From contig CAMNTM010000007.1 of NCBI GenBank assembly GCA_946558465.1, positions 1-64,000 of the forward strand: a stretch of 64,000 nucleotides of DNA, given 5' to 3'. This DNA is from an uncultured Lachnospiraceae bacterium (GTDB taxonomy: Bacteria > Bacillota > Clostridia > Lachnospirales > Lachnospiraceae). The notes under the pieces are model-generated. The model did not search any database. It worked only from the letters and a program-made list of their open reading frames with translations, and had not been told where the DNA came from. The position numbers and the translations under genes are program-made. Shown piece by piece: positions 39,392 to 47,826 of this stretch; within the stretch, counting starts at the first letter, position 1; each line of letters begins with the position of its first letter.

Positions 39392-39532
39392 GCTTTTTCT
39401 ATCTTACACTATTCACTTATGAAACTCAAGAATCTTTTGTACCCTGAGCTCTCAGACAATTTATCCGTCTGCAATTTATCATGCAAAAGTTTAGTACAGC
39501 TTATCTGCAGAACTTCTCCAAATACCATTCTC

Positions 39533-39934
39533 TCAACTGGAATAGTTCTCCAAAAATCCGTACAGTGTTTCCGTATCCTCAATATATTTTCCGTTTCTAA
39601 TTTCCTCTCTGATCCCGTCCGGAAGTTCATCATACAAAATATCTGTATACTCATATGGTGTCTTCTTATCACTGAGATAAACCACAATATAGCCATTTAC
39701 CTCCATAAGATAATAACAGTCCTCCTTAAGAGCCTCTCCTTCGGCAGCTACAGCTTCCTCCTTTTTTTTCTCCGTCAGCCTTTCCTCTGCCCGTTTCTCT
39801 TCCTCCTGCTCTTTAAGACGAACCTCCAAAGCCTTATCCTTTGCCCGATAATAGCTGAATTGATATGCACAGGTAATTACTAAGACCGCAATAATCGTAA
39901 ACGCAAAAAAACCAATACCATACTTATTTTTCAT
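39533..39934 (-). CDS. Membrane-anchored protein with BofC C-terminal-like domain
   Basis: TM, coiled coil, YYLMEVNGYIVVYLSDKKTPYEYTDILYDELPDGIREEIRNGKYIEDTETLYGFLENYSS; start set at MKNKYG. Confidence 0.75.
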   Translation of the reverse strand: MKNKYGIGFFAFTIIAVLVITCAYQFSYYRAKDKALEVRLKEQEEEKRAEERLTEKKKEEAVAAEGEALKEDCYYLMEVNGYIVVYLSDKKTPYEYTDILYDELPDGIREEIRNGKYIEDTETLYGFLENYSS

Positions 39935-39999
39935 AAGGACAACTCCTTTTTTAGTACAGTATTGGCATGATTTGCTTTTTTTATACTTTGACAAAGCTG

Positions 40000-41652
40000 C
40001 TATTGAAATAAATGTATCCTGCGGCATATTTTTACAAGCAGCGCACCTTTCGGCATATCATACAGTTCAGCCTCACTGATACCGCCCAAAAGTACCAAAG
40101 ACACTCCATATACAGCTACTGCTGCAGGCAGTGCAGCCAAAACTGCAATCTGCGTACCAGCGAAAATCTCAAAAAACAAATGAACCAGTTTTGCTGCAAT
40201 TCCCATAATTACTGCTGCAATAACCGGAATGATAAAAGTTTTCTTTTGTTCCTGCACGTACCCGCTGTGCACGCGCAGTGCATGCGCATTTAAAATACAG
40301 GTAGAACCGGAAAATACAATTCTTCCCAGCACAACCGCATAGATTCCCCACTGGAAAACAACCAGCATAACAAATAAAGATGTTGCATAAATCACCAGTG
40401 AAATCGTCGCATTTTTTACTGGTATCATCATCTTATCCAGACCTTGAAGCACTGCATTTGTCACCGTAGACAGGCAGTAAAATACAACCGACAAGGCTCC
40501 CAGCTGCAGCATTATGCCTGCCGTCTTATTATCCTGCGTGAAAAAAAGAAGATCGAGAAGCGGTTCAGCCAGCACAATAAAACCTGCCGCACAGGGAATC
40601 GCTATCATCATATCAAATCTGGTAAACATCTGAATCTTATTATGTACCTGCTTGCGTGTCCCTGTTTTTAGTGTCATCACAAGACTCGGAATCAACGAAG
40701 CACTAAGTGAATTTGAAATGGCAAGCGGGACATTGACCAGCGTGTCATATTTTCCATTTAAAATCCCAAGAAGAGCCGCGTATTCACTTTCCTTATGCCC
40801 CTGCACCGCCATAATCTTTCCGAACATTGCATTATCCATTACGCCGCACAGATTATAGACTGTGGAGCTTAAAACAACCGGAGCGATCGTAATCATCAGA
40901 ATACGGAAAATTTTCCGATAGCTTTCCCTGCGGTGTCTTCTGTCTCTTCGCATCTGCCGTTTTAAAACACGCTTATAAACTATAAAAATAAACATCAGAA
41001 ACAAAAGCGCTGTCAGAGCGCCGGCAACTGTACCCAAAGTACCTCCGGCAGCCGCATACGCAGCTCCATAAGAGCTGTCCCCCCGCTCCTTGGCAACCTC
41101 TGCACCTGCCTTAAAAAGGAAATACGCGCCTCCGATGCTGACTCCCGCATTTACAATCTGCTCCAGCACCTGCGATACTGCAGTGGGAATCATAGAACCG
41201 TTTCCCTGGAAAAACCCCCGGAACACACCGAGAATCGCCACAATCAAAATACAGGGCGCCAATACCCGGAGCGCATAGGAGCTCTGCTTCATAGCCATTA
41301 GATTTGAAGCAATAAAATCTGCCCCAAAGAAGATCCCTGCCCCTGCCAGGCCTCCTGCGGCAACAGCAAAGGACATCGCTCCCCGAAACACCTTATATGA
41401 ATTTTTGTACTCTCCTGTTGCAACACGCGCCGATACAAGCTTGGACACGGCAAGGGGAAGACTATAGGAAGTGAGGGTAAGCGCAATGGCGTAAATCTGA
41501 AACGCCACTCCATAATAACCCATTCCTTTATCTCCAAGTATATTTACGAGAGGAACTCTGTATACGGCTCCAATCAGCTTGGTAATTACACCGGCCGCTG
41601 CCAGGATGGAACCCTGCAGGAGAAAATTTTTCTCTTTTCTTTTTTTTGTCAT
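40000..41652 (-). CDS. SpoVB/MurJ-like polysaccharide biosynthesis (MOP flippase) protein
   Basis: GSILAAAGVITKLIGAVYRVPLVNILGDKGMGYYGVAFQIY; ~14 TM. Confidence 0.92.
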   Translation of the reverse strand: MTKKRKEKNFLLQGSILAAAGVITKLIGAVYRVPLVNILGDKGMGYYGVAFQIYAIALTLTSYSLPLAVSKLVSARVATGEYKNSYKVFRGAMSFAVAAGGLAGAGIFFGADFIASNLMAMKQSSYALRVLAPCILIVAILGVFRGFFQGNGSMIPTAVSQVLEQIVNAGVSIGGAYFLFKAGAEVAKERGDSSYGAAYAAAGGTLGTVAGALTALLFLMFIFIVYKRVLKRQMRRDRRHRRESYRKIFRILMITIAPVVLSSTVYNLCGVMDNAMFGKIMAVQGHKESEYAALLGILNGKYDTLVNVPLAISNSLSASLIPSLVMTLKTGTRKQVHNKIQMFTRFDMMIAIPCAAGFIVLAEPLLDLLFFTQDNKTAGIMLQLGALSVVFYCLSTVTNAVLQGLDKMMIPVKNATISLVIYATSLFVMLVVFQWGIYAVVLGRIVFSGSTCILNAHALRVHSGYVQEQKKTFIIPVIAAVIMGIAAKLVHLFFEIFAGTQIAVLAALPAAVAVYGVSLVLLGGISEAELYDMPKGALLVKICRRIHLFQ

Positions 41653-41665
41653 AATTTACTCCGTC

Positions 41666-42160
41666 TTATCGTAATATATTCATTTTCTCCAATATCCTTT
41701 TCTGCATATCCTCCATAAGAACACGTTCCTTATCCTCCACATGATCATATCCTGATAAGTGTAACACAGAATGCGCAATTAAAAAAGCATATTCTCGTAT
41801 CGGGCTGTGGCCGAACTCCTCTGCCTGAGAAAGTATCTTTTCTTTGGAGACAGCAATATCACCCAGAAGCAGCTCTCCGGATTCAGGGTGAAATGCTTCC
41901 CCGCATTCCTCAAGAAAGGAAAAATCTCCCGGTACTTCATATACTATCATCGGAAAAGACAGCACGTCTGTCTCCCTGTCGATTCCGCGGAACTCCCGGT
42001 TCAGCCTTCGAATTTCATCATTTCCCGTAAGGAGAAGAGTTACCTCCGCCTCATAAGGACACGATAATTCATCAAGCGCTGTCTCTATCACTTCCTCTGC
42101 AAGTCTCTCACAGTTAAAAGGCAGACTTACTGCTCCTTCCTCTTCGAAATAAAGCGTCAT
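41666..42160 (-). CDS. ybeY: Endoribonuclease YbeY
   Basis: TDVLSFPM; LLGDIAVS; AHSVLHLSGYDH metal-binding motif. Confidence 0.97.
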   Translation of the reverse strand: MTLYFEEEGAVSLPFNCERLAEEVIETALDELSCPYEAEVTLLLTGNDEIRRLNREFRGIDRETDVLSFPMIVYEVPGDFSFLEECGEAFHPESGELLLGDIAVSKEKILSQAEEFGHSPIREYAFLIAHSVLHLSGYDHVEDKERVLMEDMQKRILEKMNILR

Positions 42161-43149
42161 GATTTTCTCCTTTTCTTATGGCCGCGGCTTCCGGCTTTGT
42201 TTTCATACTCCTCATAAGCCTTGACAATCTTCTGTACCAATGGATGGCGGACTACATCCTTGCTTGTAAGCCGGCAGATAGCAATATCCTCGATCTTTCC
42301 CACAACCTTAACTGCCACGTCAAGACCTGACAGCTGTCCGGGGGACAAATCCTTCTGCGTCTCATCTCCGGTAATTACTACCTTTGATCCGAAACCAATT
42401 CTAGTAAGAAACATTTTCATCTGAGCCGGCGTCGTATTCTGGGCCTCATCCAGAATGATAAATGCATTATCCAAAGTCCGTCCTCTCATATAGGCGAGAG
42501 GCGCCACCTCGATTAATCCCTTTTCCGAATTTTTTAAAAAGCTCTCGGCTCCCATAATCTGGTACAGCGCATCATATAGCGGTCTTAAATATGGATCTAT
42601 CTTACTCTGCAGATCTCCCGGAAGAAATCCAAGCTTTTCTCCTGCTTCTATTGCCGGTCTCGTAAGAATAATTCTTCCCACCTCATTATTTTTAAATGCT
42701 GTGATGGCCATCGCCATAGCAAGATAAGTTTTTCCGGTTCCGGCCGGTCCCAGACCGAATACAATCATACGCTTTCTGATGGCATCTACATATTTCTTCT
42801 GACCAAAGGTCTTTGGCTTAATGGGCTTCCCCTGAAGTGTATGACAGATGACCTCCTGGTCTATTTCAAGTACATCCTCTTTGCTGTCCTCCATAGAGAG
42901 CGCCAGAAGATAATCTACATTCTGCTCCTGTATCGTATTGCCGCGTCTGGAAAGCTCTGTCAGCTGGCTTAATATGTGCTTCGCCTTCTCCACTCTTACA
43001 GCTTCTCCCATAATCTTGACACTTTCTCCTCTGGCAATCAATGTGACATGAAGAGTTCTTTCAAGCTTTTTTGCATGGGTGTCAAACTGGCCGAACACAT
43101 TACTTTCATGATCTGCCGGAATATCAATCACTGCTTCCATCATTCCCAT
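42157..43149 (-). CDS. phoH: PhoH-like ATPase
   Basis: VFGLGPAGTGKTYLAMAMAI; DEAQNTTPAQMKMFLTRIGFGSKVVITGD. Confidence 0.97.
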   Translation of the reverse strand: MGMMEAVIDIPADHESNVFGQFDTHAKKLERTLHVTLIARGESVKIMGEAVRVEKAKHILSQLTELSRRGNTIQEQNVDYLLALSMEDSKEDVLEIDQEVICHTLQGKPIKPKTFGQKKYVDAIRKRMIVFGLGPAGTGKTYLAMAMAITAFKNNEVGRIILTRPAIEAGEKLGFLPGDLQSKIDPYLRPLYDALYQIMGAESFLKNSEKGLIEVAPLAYMRGRTLDNAFIILDEAQNTTPAQMKMFLTRIGFGSKVVITGDETQKDLSPGQLSGLDVAVKVVGKIEDIAICRLTSKDVVRHPLVQKIVKAYEEYENKAGSRGHKKRRKS

Positions 43150-44446
43150 TCATCTCTTCTCCTGACTGTTCATTTTCCTCCGGCAGGACTTCCGCCTCCA
43201 GAGGCTGCGCAGGCCGGCTGGTCCCTATATTCATAACTACCGTAAGAGTCCCCCGCGCCTCAGCTTCTTTAGACCCTGTGTATATTTTAACATCATTCTC
43301 AATAATTTCTACCCCTTTTTTCTCCAAATCTTCACAATACGTTAAAAATCTTTCGGTCAGAATACGCTGAATTTCTTCTTTTTTGTAAGCTTTCATTTTC
43401 GATTTATAAGGATGTGCTTCCCTGTGTCCGTAAGAGATCGGGAGATAAAAGTTTTCTGAGAGCTGAAACCTGGTCTCTTCTGAATATATCTCTACATTTT
43501 CATAATCATTTTTCACACTGCCCAGCCAGATACGGTATCCAAAAAGTCTGAAAAAATATTCCTTTTTTTCTGTCGTACTGAAAATCTTCTGTTCATAGGT
43601 AAGACTCTGTGTATCCTTATATTCCAAAAACGCCTGTCCGCGGATATCTGCGTCAGATTCCTGATACTGATAGCCGGTAATCTCACCGGCGTCATTATTG
43701 ACCGGAACCTGTCCTGACACGAGTAACTGTCCGGCCTCCACCTGTGCGCCTGGCTGAACCTGAGGCACTCCCTTTCTTGTAATAATGCTTGTAATCGTAC
43801 AGGAGGTATCTGCTACAATATCCTTCGGTTCCGTCGTTTCTTCCGTCTCTTCATCTTCCCCTGTTTTAACACCGGAAGCTTCGTCTATATCGTCAGCCGC
43901 CGCTATAGAGTCTTCATTTTCCTTAACCTGTATGATTAACCTTGTTCCCTCTATAGAAGCTGATACCCAGATGATATCATCATATTCCTTTCGGATATCC
44001 TTTACAATTCTTGCACAGTCCACATCTGAAATCAGCATTCCGTTTTTAATATCCTTTGAGCTTAAGAACTCTATCAGAGTTTCATCTGTTCTCGTAAGAT
44101 TCCCCCGGATATCAATATTCCAGACAAATTTTGACAATGCAAAAATAAAAAGAAGACAAAGACCCGCACCTGCAAAAAAAAGCTTTCTTCTCCGATAGCG
44201 GTAAAGAAAAAAGGGAAATCCTATACGCCTTACAATAACAACTCTTGTGCCTGTCTTGCGCAGTACCGGTTTAATCTGTTTAAATCCTCGAATCGAAATA
44301 TTCATCTCATAGGCTCCGGATAAGGGTTTTAAATCCCATAATTTGATTTGGCGGTATCTGCAGGCATTCAAAAAACGCTCCGCAGAATACCCCGTAACCC
44401 GTATGCAGAGATACCCACGGATATATTGAAGAATCTTAAATAACAC
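43124..44446 (-). CDS. yqfD: Sporulation protein YqfD
   Basis: YIRGYLCIRVTGYSAERFLNACRYRQI; next to yqfC and phoH. Confidence 0.92.
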   Translation of the reverse strand: MLFKILQYIRGYLCIRVTGYSAERFLNACRYRQIKLWDLKPLSGAYEMNISIRGFKQIKPVLRKTGTRVVIVRRIGFPFFLYRYRRRKLFFAGAGLCLLFIFALSKFVWNIDIRGNLTRTDETLIEFLSSKDIKNGMLISDVDCARIVKDIRKEYDDIIWVSASIEGTRLIIQVKENEDSIAAADDIDEASGVKTGEDEETEETTEPKDIVADTSCTITSIITRKGVPQVQPGAQVEAGQLLVSGQVPVNNDAGEITGYQYQESDADIRGQAFLEYKDTQSLTYEQKIFSTTEKKEYFFRLFGYRIWLGSVKNDYENVEIYSEETRFQLSENFYLPISYGHREAHPYKSKMKAYKKEEIQRILTERFLTYCEDLEKKGVEIIENDVKIYTGSKEAEARGTLTVVMNIGTSRPAQPLEAEVLPEENEQSGEEMNGNDGSSD

Positions 44447-44464
44447 GTACGTTTTCTCCTTTCG

Positions 44465-44764
44465 TCAATGCTTGTATTCTATGGACTCTATCTGTCCAGT
44501 AACCTTCATATCGTCGTTGGTATAATATTCTATATGAAGAGCCTTTCCCTTGACCCGTATCTGACCGGCCTTAGTCTGCAGACGGATAAGACAATCCGTA
44601 TATTCTATAATTCCACGATAATTCTCAATATTTAACTCCATACAGCCCAGCACGGTCAGTACCGGCTGTCCCAGAACTACGTCCTTTGGAAGCTCTGAAG
44701 CTTCCGCTATTTTACTTCGAAAGGCATGGGGCGGATCTGAATGTTCTTGATTTTTTGTTCTCAT
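44465..44764 (-). CDS. yqfC: Sporulation protein YqfC
   Basis: LPKDVVLGQPVLTVLGCMELNIENYRGIIEYTDCLIRLQTKAG; ATG at 44764 preferred over upstream GTG (44776). Confidence 0.92.
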   Translation of the reverse strand: MRTKNQEHSDPPHAFRSKIAEASELPKDVVLGQPVLTVLGCMELNIENYRGIIEYTDCLIRLQTKAGQIRVKGKALHIEYYTNDDMKVTGQIESIEYKH

Positions 44765-44860
44765 AAAAAATGCCACTCATAGATTTTATAGTAATCTATG
44801 AATGACATGAAAAGATTATTCATTCTACACGAAAAAGATAGCCGCAAGCTGTTCCCGTAA

Positions 44861-44908
44861 AAAGAGAAGAACCCCGGACCGACGATACGGCGCGGAGCTC
44901 TTCTCTTT
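44861..44908 (-). terminator. Intrinsic terminator downstream of the sortase locus
   Basis: GAGAAGA-CCCCG...CGCGG-TCTTCTC stem with T-rich tail on - strand, after the SPKTG-protein gene. Confidence 0.75.
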
Positions 44909-44983
44909 ATCCCTTACACAAAATACAGTACTATCCTATTTGATTTTTACTTTGAATATTCATTAATTAAAAATTATAAAAAA

Positions 44984-45628
44984 TTATGCGCCTGTCTTTG
45001 GAGACTTCTTCTCGCTTGTAGCCGGCTTATCCTTTAATACCTTTACAGTACCGTCAGACATAACCTTTACAACTGCTACTGGAGACAGGGAATCAAAATG
45101 AACTGTAATGTTGCCTGCCGCGTCAACAACAGCCTCGAATATTTCCCATGTTCCGTCTGCTTTCTGATGAAGTACATATACAGTATTGCCCGGCTTGATG
45201 TCGCCGTCTACGATTGCCATTGTGATATTAACGCCGCCTTCAGGCATATCGCCTACGATATTGATCTCGCCTGCAGCAAGAAGCGTAACTTTATCCTTTG
45301 AACCTACCTGATACTTTGAACCAAGAATATCCTTTAAAGCCTCTTCACTAGTCAGAGTCTCAATTACCTTCTGGTCTGTAATATCAGTAACTGTAGTCGG
45401 AATTTCATTTCCGTCTTTATCAACAGCATTGCCTAAAACAGTAACTGGAGATACATCCTCTTCATCCTGTCCCGGAGCAGGTGTTGGTGTTGTACCCTCG
45501 GTACCTGGATTTTCATTCTCACTTGTACCATCAGCTACAGTACCCTCAGCAGCAAATGAAGTAAATGCTGTTCCGATACACATTGCGCTTACTAACAAAA
45601 TAGCTGTAAGCTTCTTTAAATTTCTCAT
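44984..45628 (-). CDS. Secreted protein ending in SPKTGA (candidate class B sortase substrate)
   Basis: MRNLKKLTAILLVSAMCIGTAFTSFAAEG signal peptide; Pro/Thr/Gly linker; C-terminus ...TSEKKSPKTGA-stop; AGGAGG RBS before ATG 45628. Confidence 0.85.
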   Translation of the reverse strand: MRNLKKLTAILLVSAMCIGTAFTSFAAEGTVADGTSENENPGTEGTTPTPAPGQDEEDVSPVTVLGNAVDKDGNEIPTTVTDITDQKVIETLTSEEALKDILGSKYQVGSKDKVTLLAAGEINIVGDMPEGGVNITMAIVDGDIKPGNTVYVLHQKADGTWEIFEAVVDAAGNITVHFDSLSPVAVVKVMSDGTVKVLKDKPATSEKKSPKTGA

Positions 45629-45689
45629 GTCTCTTTTCCTCCTCAATACTATATTTTGTGTGTTTATATTAAACCTTAAAATTCAAGGC

Positions 45690-46475
45690 TTAATACCATT
45701 CCTCCTCTACCAGAACTGCATTTACAAGCCACCGCTGGTTTGGAGATTCGTCGATACAGGTAGACAGAGTTATAATCCGGTTATCAATAGCTATATCCGG
45801 ATTGATATTGCCATCCATACAGCTTTTAAGCTCTGTGATATAAGTTTCGAAATCCTCTGTAAGCTGGAATGCATAGCTTCCCAAAATATATCTGTCGTCA
45901 AATGCCACCGCCGCAAATATCTGATATTTCAGTCTTCCTGCAGGGAAATATATATATACATATGGATTCGCATCAAAAAATTCTTTATCTCTGAATTTTT
46001 TCAGCTCGCTGAACATCGTACCATCCTTCAAGGTATGTCCATAAATCACGGTAACCGGATCTGTAAAACCTGTCACATTATATTTTTCCGTATAAATAGA
46101 TCCGGGAAGCACCGCTTCCTTCTCTACCGTATGGTTCAGATAATAATCATCCGGCAGCTCCGCATTCTGCAGAATCGGATAGTCAATATTTGTTTCCGGT
46201 ACTTTTATCCATGCATAGATATCCGGATTTACTTTTGAAAGCTCATCAAAATCAATCTTTACATCATAAGGATCCGGCGCCTCTACAGCAACCTTGTCCT
46301 TTAGATCCCGGTAGAATTCATTCGTTCTCTCCGCTGACTGCGTCCCGGCAGAATCATTGCCGGACAGAAGGACTCCGCCTGCAATACCTCCGATCAGAAT
46401 GACTGCAATAAGCGATACCAATATGATTTTCTTCTTTTTCTCCATCTGTTTAAACTTTGTGGTAAACTTCTCCAT
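45690..46475 (-). CDS. Class B sortase
   Basis: N-terminal TM; NIDYPILQNAELPDDYYLNHT; VIYGHTLKDGTMFSEL (His), ITLSTCI (Cys), NQRWLVNAVLV (Arg). Confidence 0.93.
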   Translation of the reverse strand: MEKFTTKFKQMEKKKKIILVSLIAVILIGGIAGGVLLSGNDSAGTQSAERTNEFYRDLKDKVAVEAPDPYDVKIDFDELSKVNPDIYAWIKVPETNIDYPILQNAELPDDYYLNHTVEKEAVLPGSIYTEKYNVTGFTDPVTVIYGHTLKDGTMFSELKKFRDKEFFDANPYVYIYFPAGRLKYQIFAAVAFDDRYILGSYAFQLTEDFETYITELKSCMDGNINPDIAIDNRIITLSTCIDESPNQRWLVNAVLVEEEWY

Positions 46476-46480
46476 CTTTT

Positions 46481-47593
46481 CTACTCTCCTTGTACTTCTT
46501 CATAAAAATTTTCGATTACCATCTTTTTCAATGCCTCTGTATCCACATAGTATTCTACGTATTCACCCTTAATCTGTTCTCCGGGCACCATCTGTATATC
46601 GTCTGTATCTATCGACATATCAAGAAGCTCCGGTACCAGATAAGTGATATCCTCCGCTGTAAGATTTGTACTCATCATATCCTGTATATCCTCAAATACT
46701 TTTATCGGAATTGTCAAATCCTTCGCGATCTTCTCTTTTCCCTGCTTATAAAACTCGGAAATATATTGTTTCTGGCGTTCAATACGTTTTAGGTTGCTGC
46801 CCGAAATGTTCTGATCACGTTCCCGTATATATTCCAGTGCAAGCCGTCCCTCAAGATGAAGCTTTTCTCCCTCCTTCAGCTTACGCGGCTCTCCAGTCTC
46901 CTCATCCGGCATATCCTTTAATACTACATCCTCTAAAACAGTAATATCTACACCTCCGACAGCGTCATTAATAATAGGGATGGCCTCCATATTAACCGCA
47001 CAGTACCGCTGAATCGGGACAAGATAAAAAAGCTTTGATACTGCCTCCACAGTAAGCTCACTGCTTTGCTCCATCGTCTTCCCATAGCAGTACTGAAAAC
47101 AGAGCTGCATCTCCTTCGTACCGACCACCTTACCGTCATCGTCCACAGCCTTTACTTCCAGCATAGTATCTCTCGAAATCGCAATAATCTTTACTGTATC
47201 TGCTTTTGTATCAATACTGATTAAATAATTCGCATCTGCAAAACCGAAAACTCCGGGTGCCCTTTCTTCAGACATAGAATTATGCTTATCAATTCCCATA
47301 CACAGGATATTAATCACATCTTCCCTGTACCTGTATTCTTTTCCGTTATAAACAATAAAATATCCTTCCTCTCCCGCCGACCCGTCAACTGCTGTCTTAA
47401 TACCTTTCTCGCCTTTTGCACTCATATAAAAAAACACTGAAAAAAAGCCTCCTAAAATAACTGCTGCAATTCCGAAAAAAAACAACAGATATCTCTGCCA
47501 TTTTTTTAATCCCCGCACTGGTATCTTAGTAGCTGCCGTGTTCTGTCCTTCTGAATTTTCTGCTGATGTTTCTATATTCTCATATTCTTCCAT
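46481..47593 (-). CDS. LytR-CpsA-Psr (LCP) family glycopolymer transferase
   Basis: INILCMGIDKH; ANYLISIDTKADTVKIIAISRDTMLEV; GGVDITVLEDV; LEGRLALEYIRERDQ. Confidence 0.93.
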   Translation of the reverse strand: MEEYENIETSAENSEGQNTAATKIPVRGLKKWQRYLLFFFGIAAVILGGFFSVFFYMSAKGEKGIKTAVDGSAGEEGYFIVYNGKEYRYREDVINILCMGIDKHNSMSEERAPGVFGFADANYLISIDTKADTVKIIAISRDTMLEVKAVDDDGKVVGTKEMQLCFQYCYGKTMEQSSELTVEAVSKLFYLVPIQRYCAVNMEAIPIINDAVGGVDITVLEDVVLKDMPDEETGEPRKLKEGEKLHLEGRLALEYIRERDQNISGSNLKRIERQKQYISEFYKQGKEKIAKDLTIPIKVFEDIQDMMSTNLTAEDITYLVPELLDMSIDTDDIQMVPGEQIKGEYVEYYVDTEALKKMVIENFYEEVQGE

Positions 47594-47777
47594 CTTTTTA
47601 CCTTAATTCGTACAGACGTATATGTACTGCTGTTTTTTTATAATTATATATCAATAAACAAAAATTGACAAGAGATAAAAAAATATATTCCTATTCATTT
47701 TGTTTTATTCCGCATCCCTAAGACTTCTTCCACAAAACCACCTGTTTTAATTTATAAATAGATTAAAAATACAAAAA

Positions 47778-47826
47778 ACAGATAAGGAACATTTCAGCCA
47801 TTATTTATGAAATATTCCTTATCTGT
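47778..47826 (-). terminator. Hairpin immediately after the lipase stop codon
   Basis: ACAGATAAGGAA(C)ATTTCA / TGAAAT(A)TTCCTTATCTGT, T-rich minus-strand tail. Confidence 0.8.

Noticed and set aside
45429-46238. 269-aa + strand ORF across the sortase locus
   Set aside because: Antisense to sortase B and the SPKTG protein, both supported by motifs.
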